This document shows positions 35,088 through 43,714 of a stretch of DNA of 64,000 bases, one piece after another. Origin of the DNA: Bacillus yapensis (GTDB lineage Bacteria; Bacillota; Bacilli; Bacillales; Cytobacillaceae); NCBI RefSeq assembly GCF_005280205.1, contig NZ_SUND01000005.1:1-64000 (forward strand), read 5' to 3'. A program made the position numbers and the translations under genes. The notes below the pieces were generated by a model. That model searched no databases and was not told the origin of the DNA. It worked only from the letters and a program-made list of their open reading frames with translations. The first letter of the stretch is position 1. Every line of letters begins with the position of its first letter.

Positions 35088-35718
35088 TCTCCATCAACTC
35101 TCCCCATGTCTGATAACCCCTTTGCTTGAAATGCCAAAGTAACTCGACAAACAGGTAAGCTGTTGTTAACGCGTCACCTAATGCACTATGACGTTCATAG
35201 ATTCTCGTGCCAAAAATTTTCGCGTACCGCTCCAGGTCCCGCATATCGTATGACGGGGAAATCACGCCGATTAAATCGAGCGTATCGATCGTGTAAATAT
35301 TTTTTACCGTAGCCTTCGCACGCTTCAGCTCACTTTTGATTACGAGGGCATCAAAGCTGACATAATGGCCAACAAGACAGACCGTTTCCCATGCTTCGAC
35401 AAAGTCGAAAAACTGCTGGATCGCTTCATATGACTCCGGCGCATTTTCCACTTTTTCGTCCGTAATCGACGTTAACTCCGATATTTCCCGAGAAATTTGT
35501 CGCATTGGGTTCACATAGGTTTGGAAATACTCTTTATCCTGTACCTGAAAGCCTTCGACAGGAACTGCACCTATTTCAATTAAGCGATCAATTGAAGACA
35601 CGTGAAAGCCAGTCGTTTCTGTATCGAAGACAACAAAGCGTAAATTCTCGAGCTTTGTTGCTAAAGGAATCTCTGCATATGTTAACGGACAGGAAATAGC
35701 TTTACGTTGAAAGAACAT
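35071..35718 (-). CDS. DnaQ-like 3'-5' exonuclease (DEDDh)
   Basis: 215 residues with GGGAGGTC before the ATG. Exonuclease motifs of the DEDDh class are present: ExoI FDTETTGF (about 34-41), ExoII GHYVSFDAL (about 126-134) and ExoIII H-x-A-L-x-D (RHSALGDA, about 181-188). Such proteins trim 3' ends in proofreading, repair or RNA turnover. It has no polymerase domain. It is the last gene of a group with the symporter and the DUF294/CBS gene, an association also seen in other bacteria that carry this symporter, but the reason is unknown. Confidence 0.85.
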   Translation of the reverse strand: MFFQRKAISCPLTYAEIPLATKLENLRFVVFDTETTGFHVSSIDRLIEIGAVPVEGFQVQDKEYFQTYVNPMRQISREISELTSITDEKVENAPESYEAIQQFFDFVEAWETVCLVGHYVSFDALVIKSELKRAKATVKNIYTIDTLDLIGVISPSYDMRDLERYAKIFGTRIYERHSALGDALTTAYLFVELLWHFKQRGYQTWGELMERSNSV

Positions 35719-35731
35719 ATGACCTCCCTAG

Positions 35732-35882
35732 ATCGAAATGCGTAAGCTCCTTGAACATCGCCGTACAAACTGGAAGGGCCTCGAATGAGATATAGAAAAT
35801 TTGAATTGCAGAGCAATTTACAATTGACTTATCGTAGGGAGGGGACCTGAAGTTTGCTAGGCGATAGGCGCTGAAGCTAGAC
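35732..35882. repeat. Dispersed intergenic element (type B)
   Basis: About 150 bp between the exonuclease gene and the DUF294 gene. On the minus strand it begins TGTCTAGCTTCAGCGCCTA and continues TCGCCTAGCAAACTTC, ending near CCTTGAACATCGCCGTACAA. Its first 15 bases match the element inside the atp operon. From memory, closely similar 150-bp blocks recur in many Bacillus genomes; only one copy is visible here. Confidence 0.55.
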
Positions 35883-35913
35883 AATTCTCAAAGTAAAGAT
35901 TCAAACTTATAGC

Positions 35914-37788
35914 TCAGATCGAAAAATGACCAAATACTAGACTTTGCAGTTCCTTAATGGTTTTTAAACTCAAAACCAGTTCATCCTTTTCTCGGGATGA
36001 TAGTTTCGACAAATTGACAATTGAATCTCCCTTTTCTCCTTGTTTCCATCGTTGGTTGACGTATAAGGTTAACAGATGACTCACTGCTTCCTTTAAATCG
36101 TGGGCGAATTCTTGAGATAGGACTCCTTTTTCAGCAAGTGAGTTGATCCTTTCGATGGAAGTTCCTGAAGCAGTGCCGTGTAGGAGAGAAAGAATTTGTA
36201 AGCTGTGATGGTAGGGAAATAACACCGATTTTTTCATATCAAGCGCTTTTCGTTCAAGACGAAACAAGGAAAGAAGTCGTTGGTCAAAGGTTTGAACTGG
36301 GTGCTCCCGCTCCACCTTTGCCATTCTGTATAAAAAGATTTTCGAGCTATCCAGTAGTGTCTTAATTGTATTCTGAAACTGCTTGTTTAACGAACTGCTT
36401 CCGGTAATAAACCGATAGGAAAAAAAGTTTTGTGCCAAGAGTAGATTGGCATTTGTCGATTGAAGTGACCATGACCGAATCCGGTCTTCCCAATCGGAAA
36501 TCTTTCCTCGCCACTGCTTTTCACTGCACATCATTAGCCCCTTACACCGTTCATAGCCAGCAGCCTCCATGAGTGAAGTAATTTCCTGTCCAAGCCTTTG
36601 AAAATAGGCATCATCCTTTTCGTAGACAAGAAAATGGTCCTGGTCAGTTAGCATAAATTGTTCCCCTCGACCGCTACTGCCCATTTGATTAAAAGCAAAG
36701 TCCGCTGGTTGTGTGAGACCCTGATCTTCAAGACGCTTAATCGATAGTCCGACAATTCGAACTACCAGCCGATCATATAGTTTTGTAATCATCTCAAGTG
36801 CCTTTAAAATTGGGACATTTTCACGAAGGAGTGTGTCAAAGACTGAGTAAATCGCCTTTTTCACATTCGCTAAATTAGCAACATCGACTTCTTCAATTTG
36901 CTTAATCATCTTCATAACATTTTCATTCTTTTTCCTCATTAGATCAGAAAGAGTCACAATTCCTACAACTTTATCATGTTGAAATACAGGCAAATGTTTA
37001 ATGCCTTTTAAAAGCATAGTAGAGAGCGCGTCATAATAATAGGATACTGCTGAAATAGTGATTGGATTGTTCGTCATGATGGTTCTAACAGGTTGAGAAG
37101 TCGGGAGACCTGTAGAAACGACACGGGAGACCATATCTCTTTCTGTAATAATCCCTTGTAATACATCGCTATCAATCACCAGAACTGAGCTTACTTTTTC
37201 CATATGCATGATATTTGCAGCGTTCATAATGCTAGTGTTGGAATCCACCTGAACTATTTTTCCAGACATAATATCCTGAACTCGTAGCATTATTGGTTCG
37301 TTTTCACCAAAATCACTAGCTAACTGGATTTGCTCTGCTAAGGAATCATACACATCTCGAAGCCGCCGTGAAACTTGCCTAAACAAGTAATCACGAACAC
37401 TTGGTTCCTCCCATCTTTTTCGAATCAGTGAAAAAGGGATCAGGAGAGCTTCAACGGGTTGAACCGCTCGGACTTCGACCACACTGTCTTCTATTTCTGA
37501 GTCTCCTAGAAACTGAGCGAAGCTTGAAAACCCGATTAACTCATCTTTCTGAACGACTTCTAGCACCTCAATTTGGCCAGATAACTCATTTTTCACATAA
37601 ACCTCTGCCATTCCTTCTAATATAAGAAACAAGCCTTCCCGATGCTTGTGCTTGTGCAGGATGATTTCATGTTTTTCAAATGTTTGGGATTGCAGAGAAA
37701 GGGCCGTGCCAACCTCCATCCCTAAAAATAAGGGATGGGATTGCACAGCCTCCAACCATTTTTTATTAAACTGTTTCGGATTCTCCAT
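35914..37788 (-). CDS. cNMP-CBS-DUF294 nucleotidyltransferase-like protein
   Basis: 624 residues from the ATG at 37788, which overlaps the end of the symporter gene by 23 bp (GAGG about 12 nt upstream); a longer frame to 37896 lacks a site. Domains in order: cyclic-nucleotide-binding-like (about 20-140), two CBS domains (about 170-285), DUF294 nucleotidyltransferase-like with MGSSGRGEQ and TDQDHFLVYE (about 365-400) and a helical C-terminal domain. The DUF294 motifs correspond to the GSEGRGEQ...TDQD pattern of GlnD-like folds. CBS domains bind adenine nucleotides, so it probably senses energy state and controls the coupled symporter. The catalytic activity is not established. Confidence 0.85.
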   Translation of the reverse strand: MENPKQFNKKWLEAVQSHPLFLGMEVGTALSLQSQTFEKHEIILHKHKHREGLFLILEGMAEVYVKNELSGQIEVLEVVQKDELIGFSSFAQFLGDSEIEDSVVEVRAVQPVEALLIPFSLIRKRWEEPSVRDYLFRQVSRRLRDVYDSLAEQIQLASDFGENEPIMLRVQDIMSGKIVQVDSNTSIMNAANIMHMEKVSSVLVIDSDVLQGIITERDMVSRVVSTGLPTSQPVRTIMTNNPITISAVSYYYDALSTMLLKGIKHLPVFQHDKVVGIVTLSDLMRKKNENVMKMIKQIEEVDVANLANVKKAIYSVFDTLLRENVPILKALEMITKLYDRLVVRIVGLSIKRLEDQGLTQPADFAFNQMGSSGRGEQFMLTDQDHFLVYEKDDAYFQRLGQEITSLMEAAGYERCKGLMMCSEKQWRGKISDWEDRIRSWSLQSTNANLLLAQNFFSYRFITGSSSLNKQFQNTIKTLLDSSKIFLYRMAKVEREHPVQTFDQRLLSLFRLERKALDMKKSVLFPYHHSLQILSLLHGTASGTSIERINSLAEKGVLSQEFAHDLKEAVSHLLTLYVNQRWKQGEKGDSIVNLSKLSSREKDELVLSLKTIKELQSLVFGHFSI

Positions 37789-39436
37789 CGTGCATCCAAA
37801 CCTCGCCATCTTTATAAACCATTTGTTCTGGGTAACGCAAGTTGATGACTTCGTCTTGAAGCTTTTGTGAAGGTGCGGCTGTTGATAAGGAAACAATGAT
37901 ATTAGCTAAGAAACCAGCAATTGCTCCGAAAATACCTGCTCCTGTATCAATGATACCGAGAATCGTAAAGCCACCGTATTTTGCTGCGAAGATATATGTC
38001 AGTGTGACCGCTAACCCGATTAAGAGCCCTGAGATAACACCCTTTGTATTGGAACGCTTCCACCATACCCCGAGCACTAGCGCCGGGAAGAACGTACCAG
38101 ACGCAATCGCGAACGCCCAGGCGACGATCTGTGTAATAACTCCAGGTGGATTAAGGGCAATTAACCCCGCTACTAATGTCGCAACAACAATCGACCAACG
38201 AGCAACTAGTAGACGATTTTTCTCTGTTGCTTGCGGCTTCCAAACGCGATAGTAAATATCGTGCGCGAAAGAAGACGATAGGGAAATCATTAATCCCCCT
38301 GCAGTAGAAAGGGCTGCTGCCATTGCTCCAGCTGCGACAAGTCCGATAACAAATACCCCGAGATTAGCAATTTCCGGAGTTGCCATTACGACGATATCAT
38401 TGGCAATGACAAGCTCACTCCATTGCAAAATACCATCTCCGTTGCCATCAGCTACTTTTAGCAAGCCTGTATTGACCCAATTTGTCGTCCAAGCCGGTAG
38501 TTGGGAAATTTGGCTACCTGCAACTTGTGTCATGAGGATGAAACGAGAGAATGCAGCATAAGCCGGAGCGGAGAAATAAAGTAGGCCAATAAAGAGCAAT
38601 GCCCAAGCTCCTGACCAACGAGCTGCTTTCATCGTTGATACGGTATAGAATCGAACAATAACGTGCGGCAATCCGGCAGTACCAGCCATTAACGTGAACA
38701 TAAGGGCTAAGAATTGCCACTTCGTACCGTTTGTAAACGGCGCGAAATACTCTGAAATCCCTAATTCTCGATCCAGCTCACCTAGTTTGCTTACAACTTC
38801 TCCGTATGAAATCCACGGCACTGGGTTGCCAGTGATTTGCAGAGACATGAAGATAACCGGAATTAAATATGCGATGATTAGAATTAAGTACTGTGCGACC
38901 TGCGTCCATGTAATTCCCTTCATTCCCCCGAATGCCGCGTAGAATGCGATAAGAACAACACCGATCATCGTACCGATTTTTGCATCAATCTCGAAAAGAC
39001 GTCCGATAACCACACCAGAACCAGATAGCTGACCAATCGAATAGGTGAAGCTAATGATAATCGTACAAATCGCTGCTATTACGCGAGCGGTGTGACTATT
39101 ATAACGGTCCCCTATGAACTCCGGAACAGTGTATCGACCATATTTTCGCAATTGCGGTGCTAATAAAAATGTCAGGAATAAGTACCCGCCAGTCCAGCCC
39201 ATAATGTAGGCAAGCCCATCATAACCAAGTACCATAACCGTACCAGCCATCCCGATAAAGGAAGCTGCACTCATCCAGTCTGCACCGATGGCCATTCCGT
39301 TAAAAATCGGTGGAACTCCCCGTCCTGCTACATAAAAATCTGAGGTAGCCTTTGCCGTATTATAAATGGCAATCCCAATGTACAAGGCAAAGGTTGCAAG
39401 AATAATGGCTAATGAGACCAAGAATTGTCCGTCCAA
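37766..39436 (-). CDS. Na+/solute symporter (SSS family, VC_2705 type)
   Basis: 556 residues from a TTG at 39436 with AAGGGGG 9 nt upstream. Thirteen or so membrane segments carry the SSS signature (FNGMAIGADWMSAASFIGMAGT, split here as about residues 45-66, and YTVPEFIGDR). This subgroup (TIGR03648 type) is paired with a DUF4212 small subunit, encoded 39 nt upstream here, and includes carboxylate transporters related to acetate permease ActP. The substrate (acetate, propionate, lactate or similar) is inferred from the family. The downstream DUF294/CBS gene overlaps it, suggesting coupled regulation. A candidate cre site lies upstream of the operon. Confidence 0.88.
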   Translation of the reverse strand: MDGQFLVSLAIILATFALYIGIAIYNTAKATSDFYVAGRGVPPIFNGMAIGADWMSAASFIGMAGTVMVLGYDGLAYIMGWTGGYLFLTFLLAPQLRKYGRYTVPEFIGDRYNSHTARVIAAICTIIISFTYSIGQLSGSGVVIGRLFEIDAKIGTMIGVVLIAFYAAFGGMKGITWTQVAQYLILIIAYLIPVIFMSLQITGNPVPWISYGEVVSKLGELDRELGISEYFAPFTNGTKWQFLALMFTLMAGTAGLPHVIVRFYTVSTMKAARWSGAWALLFIGLLYFSAPAYAAFSRFILMTQVAGSQISQLPAWTTNWVNTGLLKVADGNGDGILQWSELVIANDIVVMATPEIANLGVFVIGLVAAGAMAAALSTAGGLMISLSSSFAHDIYYRVWKPQATEKNRLLVARWSIVVATLVAGLIALNPPGVITQIVAWAFAIASGTFFPALVLGVWWKRSNTKGVISGLLIGLAVTLTYIFAAKYGGFTILGIIDTGAGIFGAIAGFLANIIVSLSTAAPSQKLQDEVINLRYPEQMVYKDGEVWMHDGESETV

Positions 39437-39475
39437 ATGTGATACCCCCTTGTTTTAAACGTTTCTCTTATAAAT

Positions 39476-39778
39476 TTAGTGATTCAAAGTAGAGCCTGCA
39501 CTAATTTGCTCATTTTTGCTTTCATCGATGCCGTATTTTTGATCCAACTTGTCTCCAAGCTTTGCATTCACAAAGAGCAGGATAATAAAGGTTAATACCG
39601 CTCCCTGAGCTCCCATGTAATAGTGCAGTGGGAAGCCAATGAATGTCGCATTGCTTAACGGCTCAGCAAATAGAACAACACCATAAGACACAATAAACCA
39701 AATGATAAAATAGATCACAATATTGCGGGTTTTCTCGCGGAAATAACGGTCTGCTACTTCCTTTTCAATTTTCTTCAT
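39476..39778 (-). CDS. DUF4212 symporter small subunit
   Basis: 100 residues with GGAGGTG 6 nt before the ATG. Two membrane helices (about 20-43 and 53-73) are joined by a short loop, with a charged end. The family (TIGR03647 type, DUF4212) is almost always next to the VC_2705-type SSS symporter, as here, and is taken to be its small subunit. This is the first gene of a four-gene unit: small subunit, symporter, DUF294/CBS protein and DnaQ-like exonuclease. Function is inferred from that context. Confidence 0.85.
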   Translation of the reverse strand: MKKIEKEVADRYFREKTRNIVIYFIIWFIVSYGVVLFAEPLSNATFIGFPLHYYMGAQGAVLTFIILLFVNAKLGDKLDQKYGIDESKNEQISAGSTLNH

Positions 39779-39898
39779 GCTTTCACCTCCAAAAAAATTT
39801 ACCCCTTGCGGCTTTAGAAAGTAGACATAGTTGTGGCGTCCCCTTTAAACGTACCTCCTCTCATTGATTGGATATCTATAATTCTTTCGAAAGGCTTG

Positions 39899-39913
39899 TT
39901 TAAGCGCTTTCAA
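39899..39913 (-). promoter_or_regulatory. Candidate catabolite-responsive element (cre)
   Basis: The minus strand reads TTGAAAGCGCTTAAA, which matches the WTGNAANCGNWNNCA cre consensus except for one base. It lies about 120 bp upstream of the symporter small-subunit start, a position that could give CcpA control of an organic-acid transporter. No start-site data support it. Confidence 0.5.
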
Positions 39914-39921
39914 ACGAATTA

Positions 39922-40104
39922 TCAATTGTTCAGGCTGAAAATGAATTTGATTGTGTCTAGGAAGGGTAGTGGTACAAGGGCAATTTGGACGATAAAGTAC
40001 AGAAAGATAGTTAGGAATGGGATTACTAAGAAGATCGTCTTTTTCCTACGTAATGCGAAAAAGAGACAAATTGCTGAAATGATGAGAAAGACAAGTACTG
40101 TCAT
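39922..40104 (-). CDS. 60-residue membrane protein, unknown function
   Basis: The ATG at 40104 has AAAGGGGGA 6 nt upstream, a very good site. The 60-residue product has two hydrophobic segments (about 2-18 and 23-47) separated by a basic RRKK turn, and a short end (FIFSLNN). No family is recognised. It lies upstream of the symporter operon on the same strand, but the cre site lies between them, so it may be separate. Translation is supported by the ribosome-binding site only. Confidence 0.5.
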   Translation of the reverse strand: MTVLVFLIISAICLFFALRRKKTIFLVIPFLTIFLYFIVQIALVPLPFLDTIKFIFSLNN

Positions 40105-40575
40105 CAAATTCCCCCTTTGATAATTTGTTTAGTTTATTAAATATTTAGAAAATTACATAATATCATTATCTATGTAAACCGTTTCAAGGTCAAGCAATTA
40201 AAATTAGGGGAAATTGTCGAATGTGTTACTTTAAAAAAGAAGGCTCTGCTAGGATCATTGTTAATTTTTTGATTTTCGAGAAGTGTACTCATTTAACCGG
40301 AGAAATTCCGTCTATTTAGATAGATGAATGCATATTGGGTGAAATTGGAGTAGATTTTCCGCTTAAATAACCTAAACGGCCTTAAAAACATGGAAATGGA
40401 TAGCTTAACCGAAAGAAATCCGTTTATTGGTGGGGGGAATAGGTTAATTTCTTAATTTAGCCGGAACTTTTCCGCCTATTTTTCACATCACATAAAATCA
40501 ACACCCACTTTTACAGTGCTAAACAGAAAAAACCCGCAATCACAAAGGCTGCGGGTCTTACATTACATATTATGA
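40105..40575. other. Intergenic region with degenerate repeats
   Basis: No gene is visible. Four degenerate motifs resembling AACCGGAAATTTTCCGCC, with TATTT after, occur at about 40297, 40335, 40408 and 40460, in a region otherwise AT-rich. The spoIIQ terminator ends it. Confidence 0.45.
40526..40557 (-). terminator. Intrinsic terminator of spoIIQ
   Basis: On the minus strand ACCCGCA and TGCGGGT pair and are followed by TTTTTTC. Confidence 0.8.
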
Positions 40576-41457
40576 TTATGCACCAGCAGATTCAGAGTCA
40601 GTTTCATTCGTTGTAGACTCATCATCTGTCTTTTCTGCATCTGTGCCCTCTTCATCTGTTGTTGCATCTTCGTCTGTAGCTGATTTGTCTTCATCAGGAG
40701 CTACTGTAGATGAATCATCAGCTTTGCCGCTATCATCTACTTCTTCTTCAGTACTAGTAACCTTTGCTTCTTGTAAAGAACTTAATGGCTTGTTGAAGTA
40801 ATCAAGTGGATTAACTGCTACATCGTCCTTGCGAATTTCAAAGTGTAAGTGTGTACCAGCTTCTTCATTCAATAAGCTCTTACCTGCTTTTGCAAGTGGC
40901 TGACCTTGTTCTACTTGGTCTCCAACCTTCACATCAATGTCTGTAACTGATTGATATTGTGTTACAATACCCTTATCATGCTCAATTTCGATTACGTTTC
41001 CAAGTAAAGAATCATCTGTTACATTCGTTACTGTTCCACTTAACGCAGCTAATACGTCAAATGTTTCTCCGTTTTCCTGAGTAATATCAATACCAGTATT
41101 CGGACGATACGTGTTGTCGTAGAAAACTAATGCTGCTTCTTGCTCTTCATCCGTGCCATCGTATTCATAGAATTGCTTTTGAATGACGACAGCATCTGGA
41201 TCCTTCACAGGCATTGAGAAGTTTTCCATTGATCTGTTTACTTCGAGTGCAGGCTCATCGTATTTTTTGCCTGAAAGATCAGTAGCTTCGTAATCGACTT
41301 GGTCATCAGTTGCATTGTTGCTATTTTGGTACCAAAGAACCGCGGTTAGAATGATTGCAGCACTTGCAAGATAAATTGCTGGGTATACCCAACGCTTTTT
41401 CATGAAGCGCTTCAACTTTGAATCTTGAGAAGATCGTTTCTTTTCTTCCTCTCTCAT
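40576..41457 (-). CDS. spoIIQ: Forespore membrane protein SpoIIQ
   Basis: 293 residues with GAGGTGATG before the ATG. One membrane segment (about 24-43) is followed by a LytM/M23 endopeptidase-like domain (about 105-220). The first metal-ligand His is replaced by Asn (N120 in RPNTGID) while HLHFE (H203, H205) is kept, so the domain is non-enzymatic, as in B. subtilis SpoIIQ. It spans the forespore membrane and pairs with SpoIIIAH to form the feeding channel and hold the engulfed forespore. Residues about 230-293 are an acidic Glu/Asp/Thr/Ser tail. Control by sigma-F is supported by the promoter upstream. Confidence 0.93.
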   Translation of the reverse strand: MREEEKKRSSQDSKLKRFMKKRWVYPAIYLASAAIILTAVLWYQNSNNATDDQVDYEATDLSGKKYDEPALEVNRSMENFSMPVKDPDAVVIQKQFYEYDGTDEEQEAALVFYDNTYRPNTGIDITQENGETFDVLAALSGTVTNVTDDSLLGNVIEIEHDKGIVTQYQSVTDIDVKVGDQVEQGQPLAKAGKSLLNEEAGTHLHFEIRKDDVAVNPLDYFNKPLSSLQEAKVTSTEEEVDDSGKADDSSTVAPDEDKSATDEDATTDEEGTDAEKTDDESTTNETDSESAGA

Positions 41458-41476
41458 TTATCATCACCTCAGCAAT

Positions 41477-41506
41477 CATTCTGAACAGATCATGATAAAT
41501 ATATAC
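41477..41506 (-). promoter_or_regulatory. Candidate sigma-F promoter of spoIIQ
   Basis: On the minus strand GTATA (41502-41506), a 15-nt spacer and GTTCAGAATG (41477-41486) fit the sigma-F pattern GWATA-N15-GGNNANAHTR with one mismatch. It lies about 20 nt upstream of the start codon. spoIIQ is a known sigma-F gene. Confidence 0.55.
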
Positions 41507-41580
41507 ATTCTCGGAAAAAATTTTTTTTGTCTTATTTTTCGACAACGACTTTGAAATTATTCATGTAGGAGGAAATTTTT

Positions 41581-41991
41581 TTGAAATTCTTTGTAAAATG
41601 GTTACTGCGGCTGATGCCGTTCGCGTATATGATTTTGATTTGGACTCTATCGAGCATGCCTGACAATGCCGTTGTAGAGCTTCCAGACTCTGCAGTGGAC
41701 AGCTTTGTCAAAGAGTCCCTTCATCTTGTGGAGTTTGCGATTTTGTATTTGCTGTTGGTAGCGGCTTTGCTGACAACAGGAAGATTTTCTTTTAAGCTGA
41801 GCTTGATTTGTGCAGTGATCGCGGCGGCTTACGGCTTACTTGACGAGATTCACCAGTCGTTCGTTCCTGCGCGCTCTGCAACGGTCATTGACTTCGTAAA
41901 GGATGTTACCGGAGTTGTGGTGGCGAGTTATTTTGTAATGCGTGGATATAGGAAGCATGGCTTTGAGCGGATAATGGGGTATTTTAGATAG
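41581..41991 (+). CDS. ywnJ: VanZ-like membrane protein YwnJ
   Basis: 136 residues from a TTG with AGGAGG 7 nt upstream. Four hydrophobic segments (about 8-24, 50-68, 74-92 and 105-122) carry the VanZ-like motifs SSMPD and LDEIHQSFVPARSATVIDFVKD (about 90-111, read in two parts). VanZ homologues give low-level teicoplanin resistance in enterococci; the housekeeping role in bacilli is unknown. It is divergent from spoIIQ with a shared short intergenic region, as in B. subtilis, which supports the name. It shares a bidirectional terminator with spoIID, after a stretch of tandem repeats. Confidence 0.85.
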   Translation: MKFFVKWLLRLMPFAYMILIWTLSSMPDNAVVELPDSAVDSFVKESLHLVEFAILYLLLVAALLTTGRFSFKLSLICAVIAAAYGLLDEIHQSFVPARSATVIDFVKDVTGVVVASYFVMRGYRKHGFERIMGYFR

Positions 41992-42027
41992 GTGGTTTAG
42001 TTCGGGGGCTCTAAACGGAGTTTCCGT

Positions 42028-42310
42028 TTGTACGCCAAGTTAGAGGCGTTTCTACCCGACATGACCTACAAATTAGGTTTGCACGTCAAGATATGGCCGA
42101 TTCCGCTCGACCTGACCGACAATTCCTGTTTGCACGCCAAGATTAGGGCTATCCTGCTCTTCCTGACCGACAACCCCTGTTTGCACGCCAAGATTAGGAC
42201 TATCCTGCTCTTCCTGACCGATAAACCTAGTTTGCACGTCAAGTTAGAGGCTTTTCTGCTCTTCCTGACCGATAAATCTGATTTACACGCCAAGATAGAG
42301 AAGGATTCTA
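42028..42310. repeat. 51-bp tandem repeat, about five copies
   Basis: Units of about 51 bp contain GTTTGCACGCCAAGAT, then AGG, CTATCCTGCTCTTCC and TGACCGAC. Five recognisable copies start at about 42022, 42076, 42127, 42178 and 42229, with a partial one after. The unit length is a multiple of 3, so both strands stay open in one frame, but neither has a ribosome-binding site. It is non-coding repeat DNA between ywnJ and spoIID. Confidence 0.8.
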
Positions 42311-42376
42311 CTCTTCCTGACGGACAAATATTTGATTACCTATTTTCAGAGGCTCTTCCATAAAGATCCACAATCA

Positions 42377-42435
42377 AATAAGAAAAGCTGTTCTCCAAAA
42401 GGTTCTAACCTTCCGGGAACAGCTTTCTTTTTTAT
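42377..42435. terminator. Bidirectional terminator between ywnJ and spoIID
   Basis: AAAAGCTGTTC and GAACAGCTTTC form the outer stem, with an inner AAGGTT/AACCTT hairpin, and T-rich tails occur on both strands (TTTCTTTTTT on plus). It serves convergent ywnJ and spoIID. Confidence 0.75.
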
Positions 42436-42473
42436 CTGCTCTTTCTTACCGGACATTCCCCTAAAATGTCCGT

Positions 42474-43490
42474 CTAGCGACTTGCTGTTATTTTTGTCAG
42501 CAGCGTCTTCGTTGTGTCAATCGTTGCCCCGTTGTAGTAGTACTGAACAATCTCATCATATTTCTTTCCTTCTTGTGCCATACCGTTTGCACCATATTGA
42601 CTCATGCCCACCCCATGGCCGTTTCCTTTTGTATTAATGACGATCTTGTCACCTTTTCTTTCCCATGTGAAATCCGAAGACTTCAGTCCAAGCCCTTCTC
42701 GTACTTCTTTTCCCGTTAATTGCTTCCCATTGATATCGACCTTAGCAACGCGATTCCCTTTTGTTCTTTCAAGTATTTTTCCTACTTCTGCGGATTCACC
42801 GATCTTAACACCTAACTTCTTCTCAAAATCAGTGACCTGGATAATCGTTTGGCCATGAAACTTTTCCGTATTTACATCCCAAGGACTTTCCACACTTTTT
42901 AAATAGGGCAGTGTCTCTTGAAAATAATCCTCTGAATTCTCCGTATATCCATTACTCGTCGAAAAGAATGCGGCATAAATCGGATCTCCCTCAAAGGTAA
43001 GAATTTGCCCACTCGTCGCAGCAACCGCTTCTTTTATCTTCTTAATCCTCCACGAGTATTCTTTGCCCCATTGCTTCCGTAGCTCTTCATCATTTTTATA
43101 TACTTGATTGTTTTCAGTATCCGATATATCTGCATCTATTCCTTCAGGCACCTCTGCCTTTGAGCCTGACATTAACCAATCCACGGTATACGTTCTCGCC
43201 GATAAGGCCTGTGCCTTTAGGGCTTCTAATTCAAAGTCTGCTGGCATCTCTGCGGCAACAACGCCTACAAGATACTCTTCTAGAGGAAGCTTTTCAACTT
43301 TTTCCTGACCGGAACGATAGACAGCGACCTCTACAGCAGGCTGGGTAGCGTCTACCTCAACTTTAGGAGTCGCTTCCACTTCATTTCCTGAACTTTTTTC
43401 CATAAAAGGGAGGACAAGTAATGTCGGAATCATGATGGTGACAACAAATAGTACTGCAGCTAATAGTGCGAATGGTTTCATTTTTATCAT
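42474..43490 (-). CDS. spoIID: Stage II sporulation protein D (lytic transglycosylase)
   Basis: 338 residues from the ATG at 43490 with GGAGGCT 5 nt upstream; a longer frame to 43562 is rejected. One membrane segment (about 7-27) is followed by a SpoIID domain whose key motif [20 protein letters not shown] (about 80-100) carries the catalytic Glu, and by [10 protein letters not shown] and [13 protein letters not shown], conserved near the C-terminus. SpoIID cleaves glycan strands stripped of stem peptides by SpoIIP, driving engulfment from the mother cell. Sigma-E control is supported by the promoter upstream. murA lies upstream on the same strand. Confidence 0.93.
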   Translation of the reverse strand: MIKMKPFALLAAVLFVVTIMIPTLLVLPFMEKSSGNEVEATPKVEVDATQPAVEVAVYRSGQEKVEKLPLEEYLVGVVAAEMPADFELEALKAQALSARTYTVDWLMSGSKAEVPEGIDADISDTENNQVYKNDEELRKQWGKEYSWRIKKIKEAVAATSGQILTFEGDPIYAAFFSTSNGYTENSEDYFQETLPYLKSVESPWDVNTEKFHGQTIIQVTDFEKKLGVKIGESAEVGKILERTKGNRVAKVDINGKQLTGKEVREGLGLKSSDFTWERKGDKIVINTKGNGHGVGMSQYGANGMAQEGKKYDEIVQYYYNGATIDTTKTLLTKITASR

Positions 43491-43529
43491 GTTAGAGCCT
43501 CCATATGTAATTTGGTCAAACCTACTTCT

Positions 43530-43559
43530 ATACATATGGCGCCTGTCTTGCAAATATGT
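43530..43559 (-). promoter_or_regulatory. Candidate sigma-E promoter of spoIID
   Basis: On the minus strand a CATATTT element (43552-43558) and CATATGTAT (43530-43538) are 13 nt apart and resemble sigma-E -35 and -10 sequences. It lies about 40 nt upstream of the spoIID start. The -10 match is imperfect. Confidence 0.4.
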
Positions 43560-43662
43560 CACAAAAAAATAATCATCTTATATGCATAAGTTTTTCTATC
43601 CTAAACCACAATATCTTATGTTAGACAAATATCATTGGTGGAATCTTCCTTTAAAAAGCACA

Positions 43663-43703
43663 AAAAAACCGCAAAAATGGAGATCCATTTCACGGTTTTT
43701 CGT
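43663..43703 (-). terminator. Intrinsic terminator of murA
   Basis: On the minus strand AAAACCGTGAAATGG and CCATTTTTGCGGTTTT pair with two mismatches and are followed by more T. Confidence 0.8.
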
Positions 43704-43714
43704 CTAATCCTATA

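Noticed and set aside
42028-42363. 111-codon plus-strand frame and a 75-codon minus-strand frame over the same DNA
   Set aside because: Both are products of a 51-bp tandem repeat that keeps frame on both strands; neither has a ribosome-binding site.
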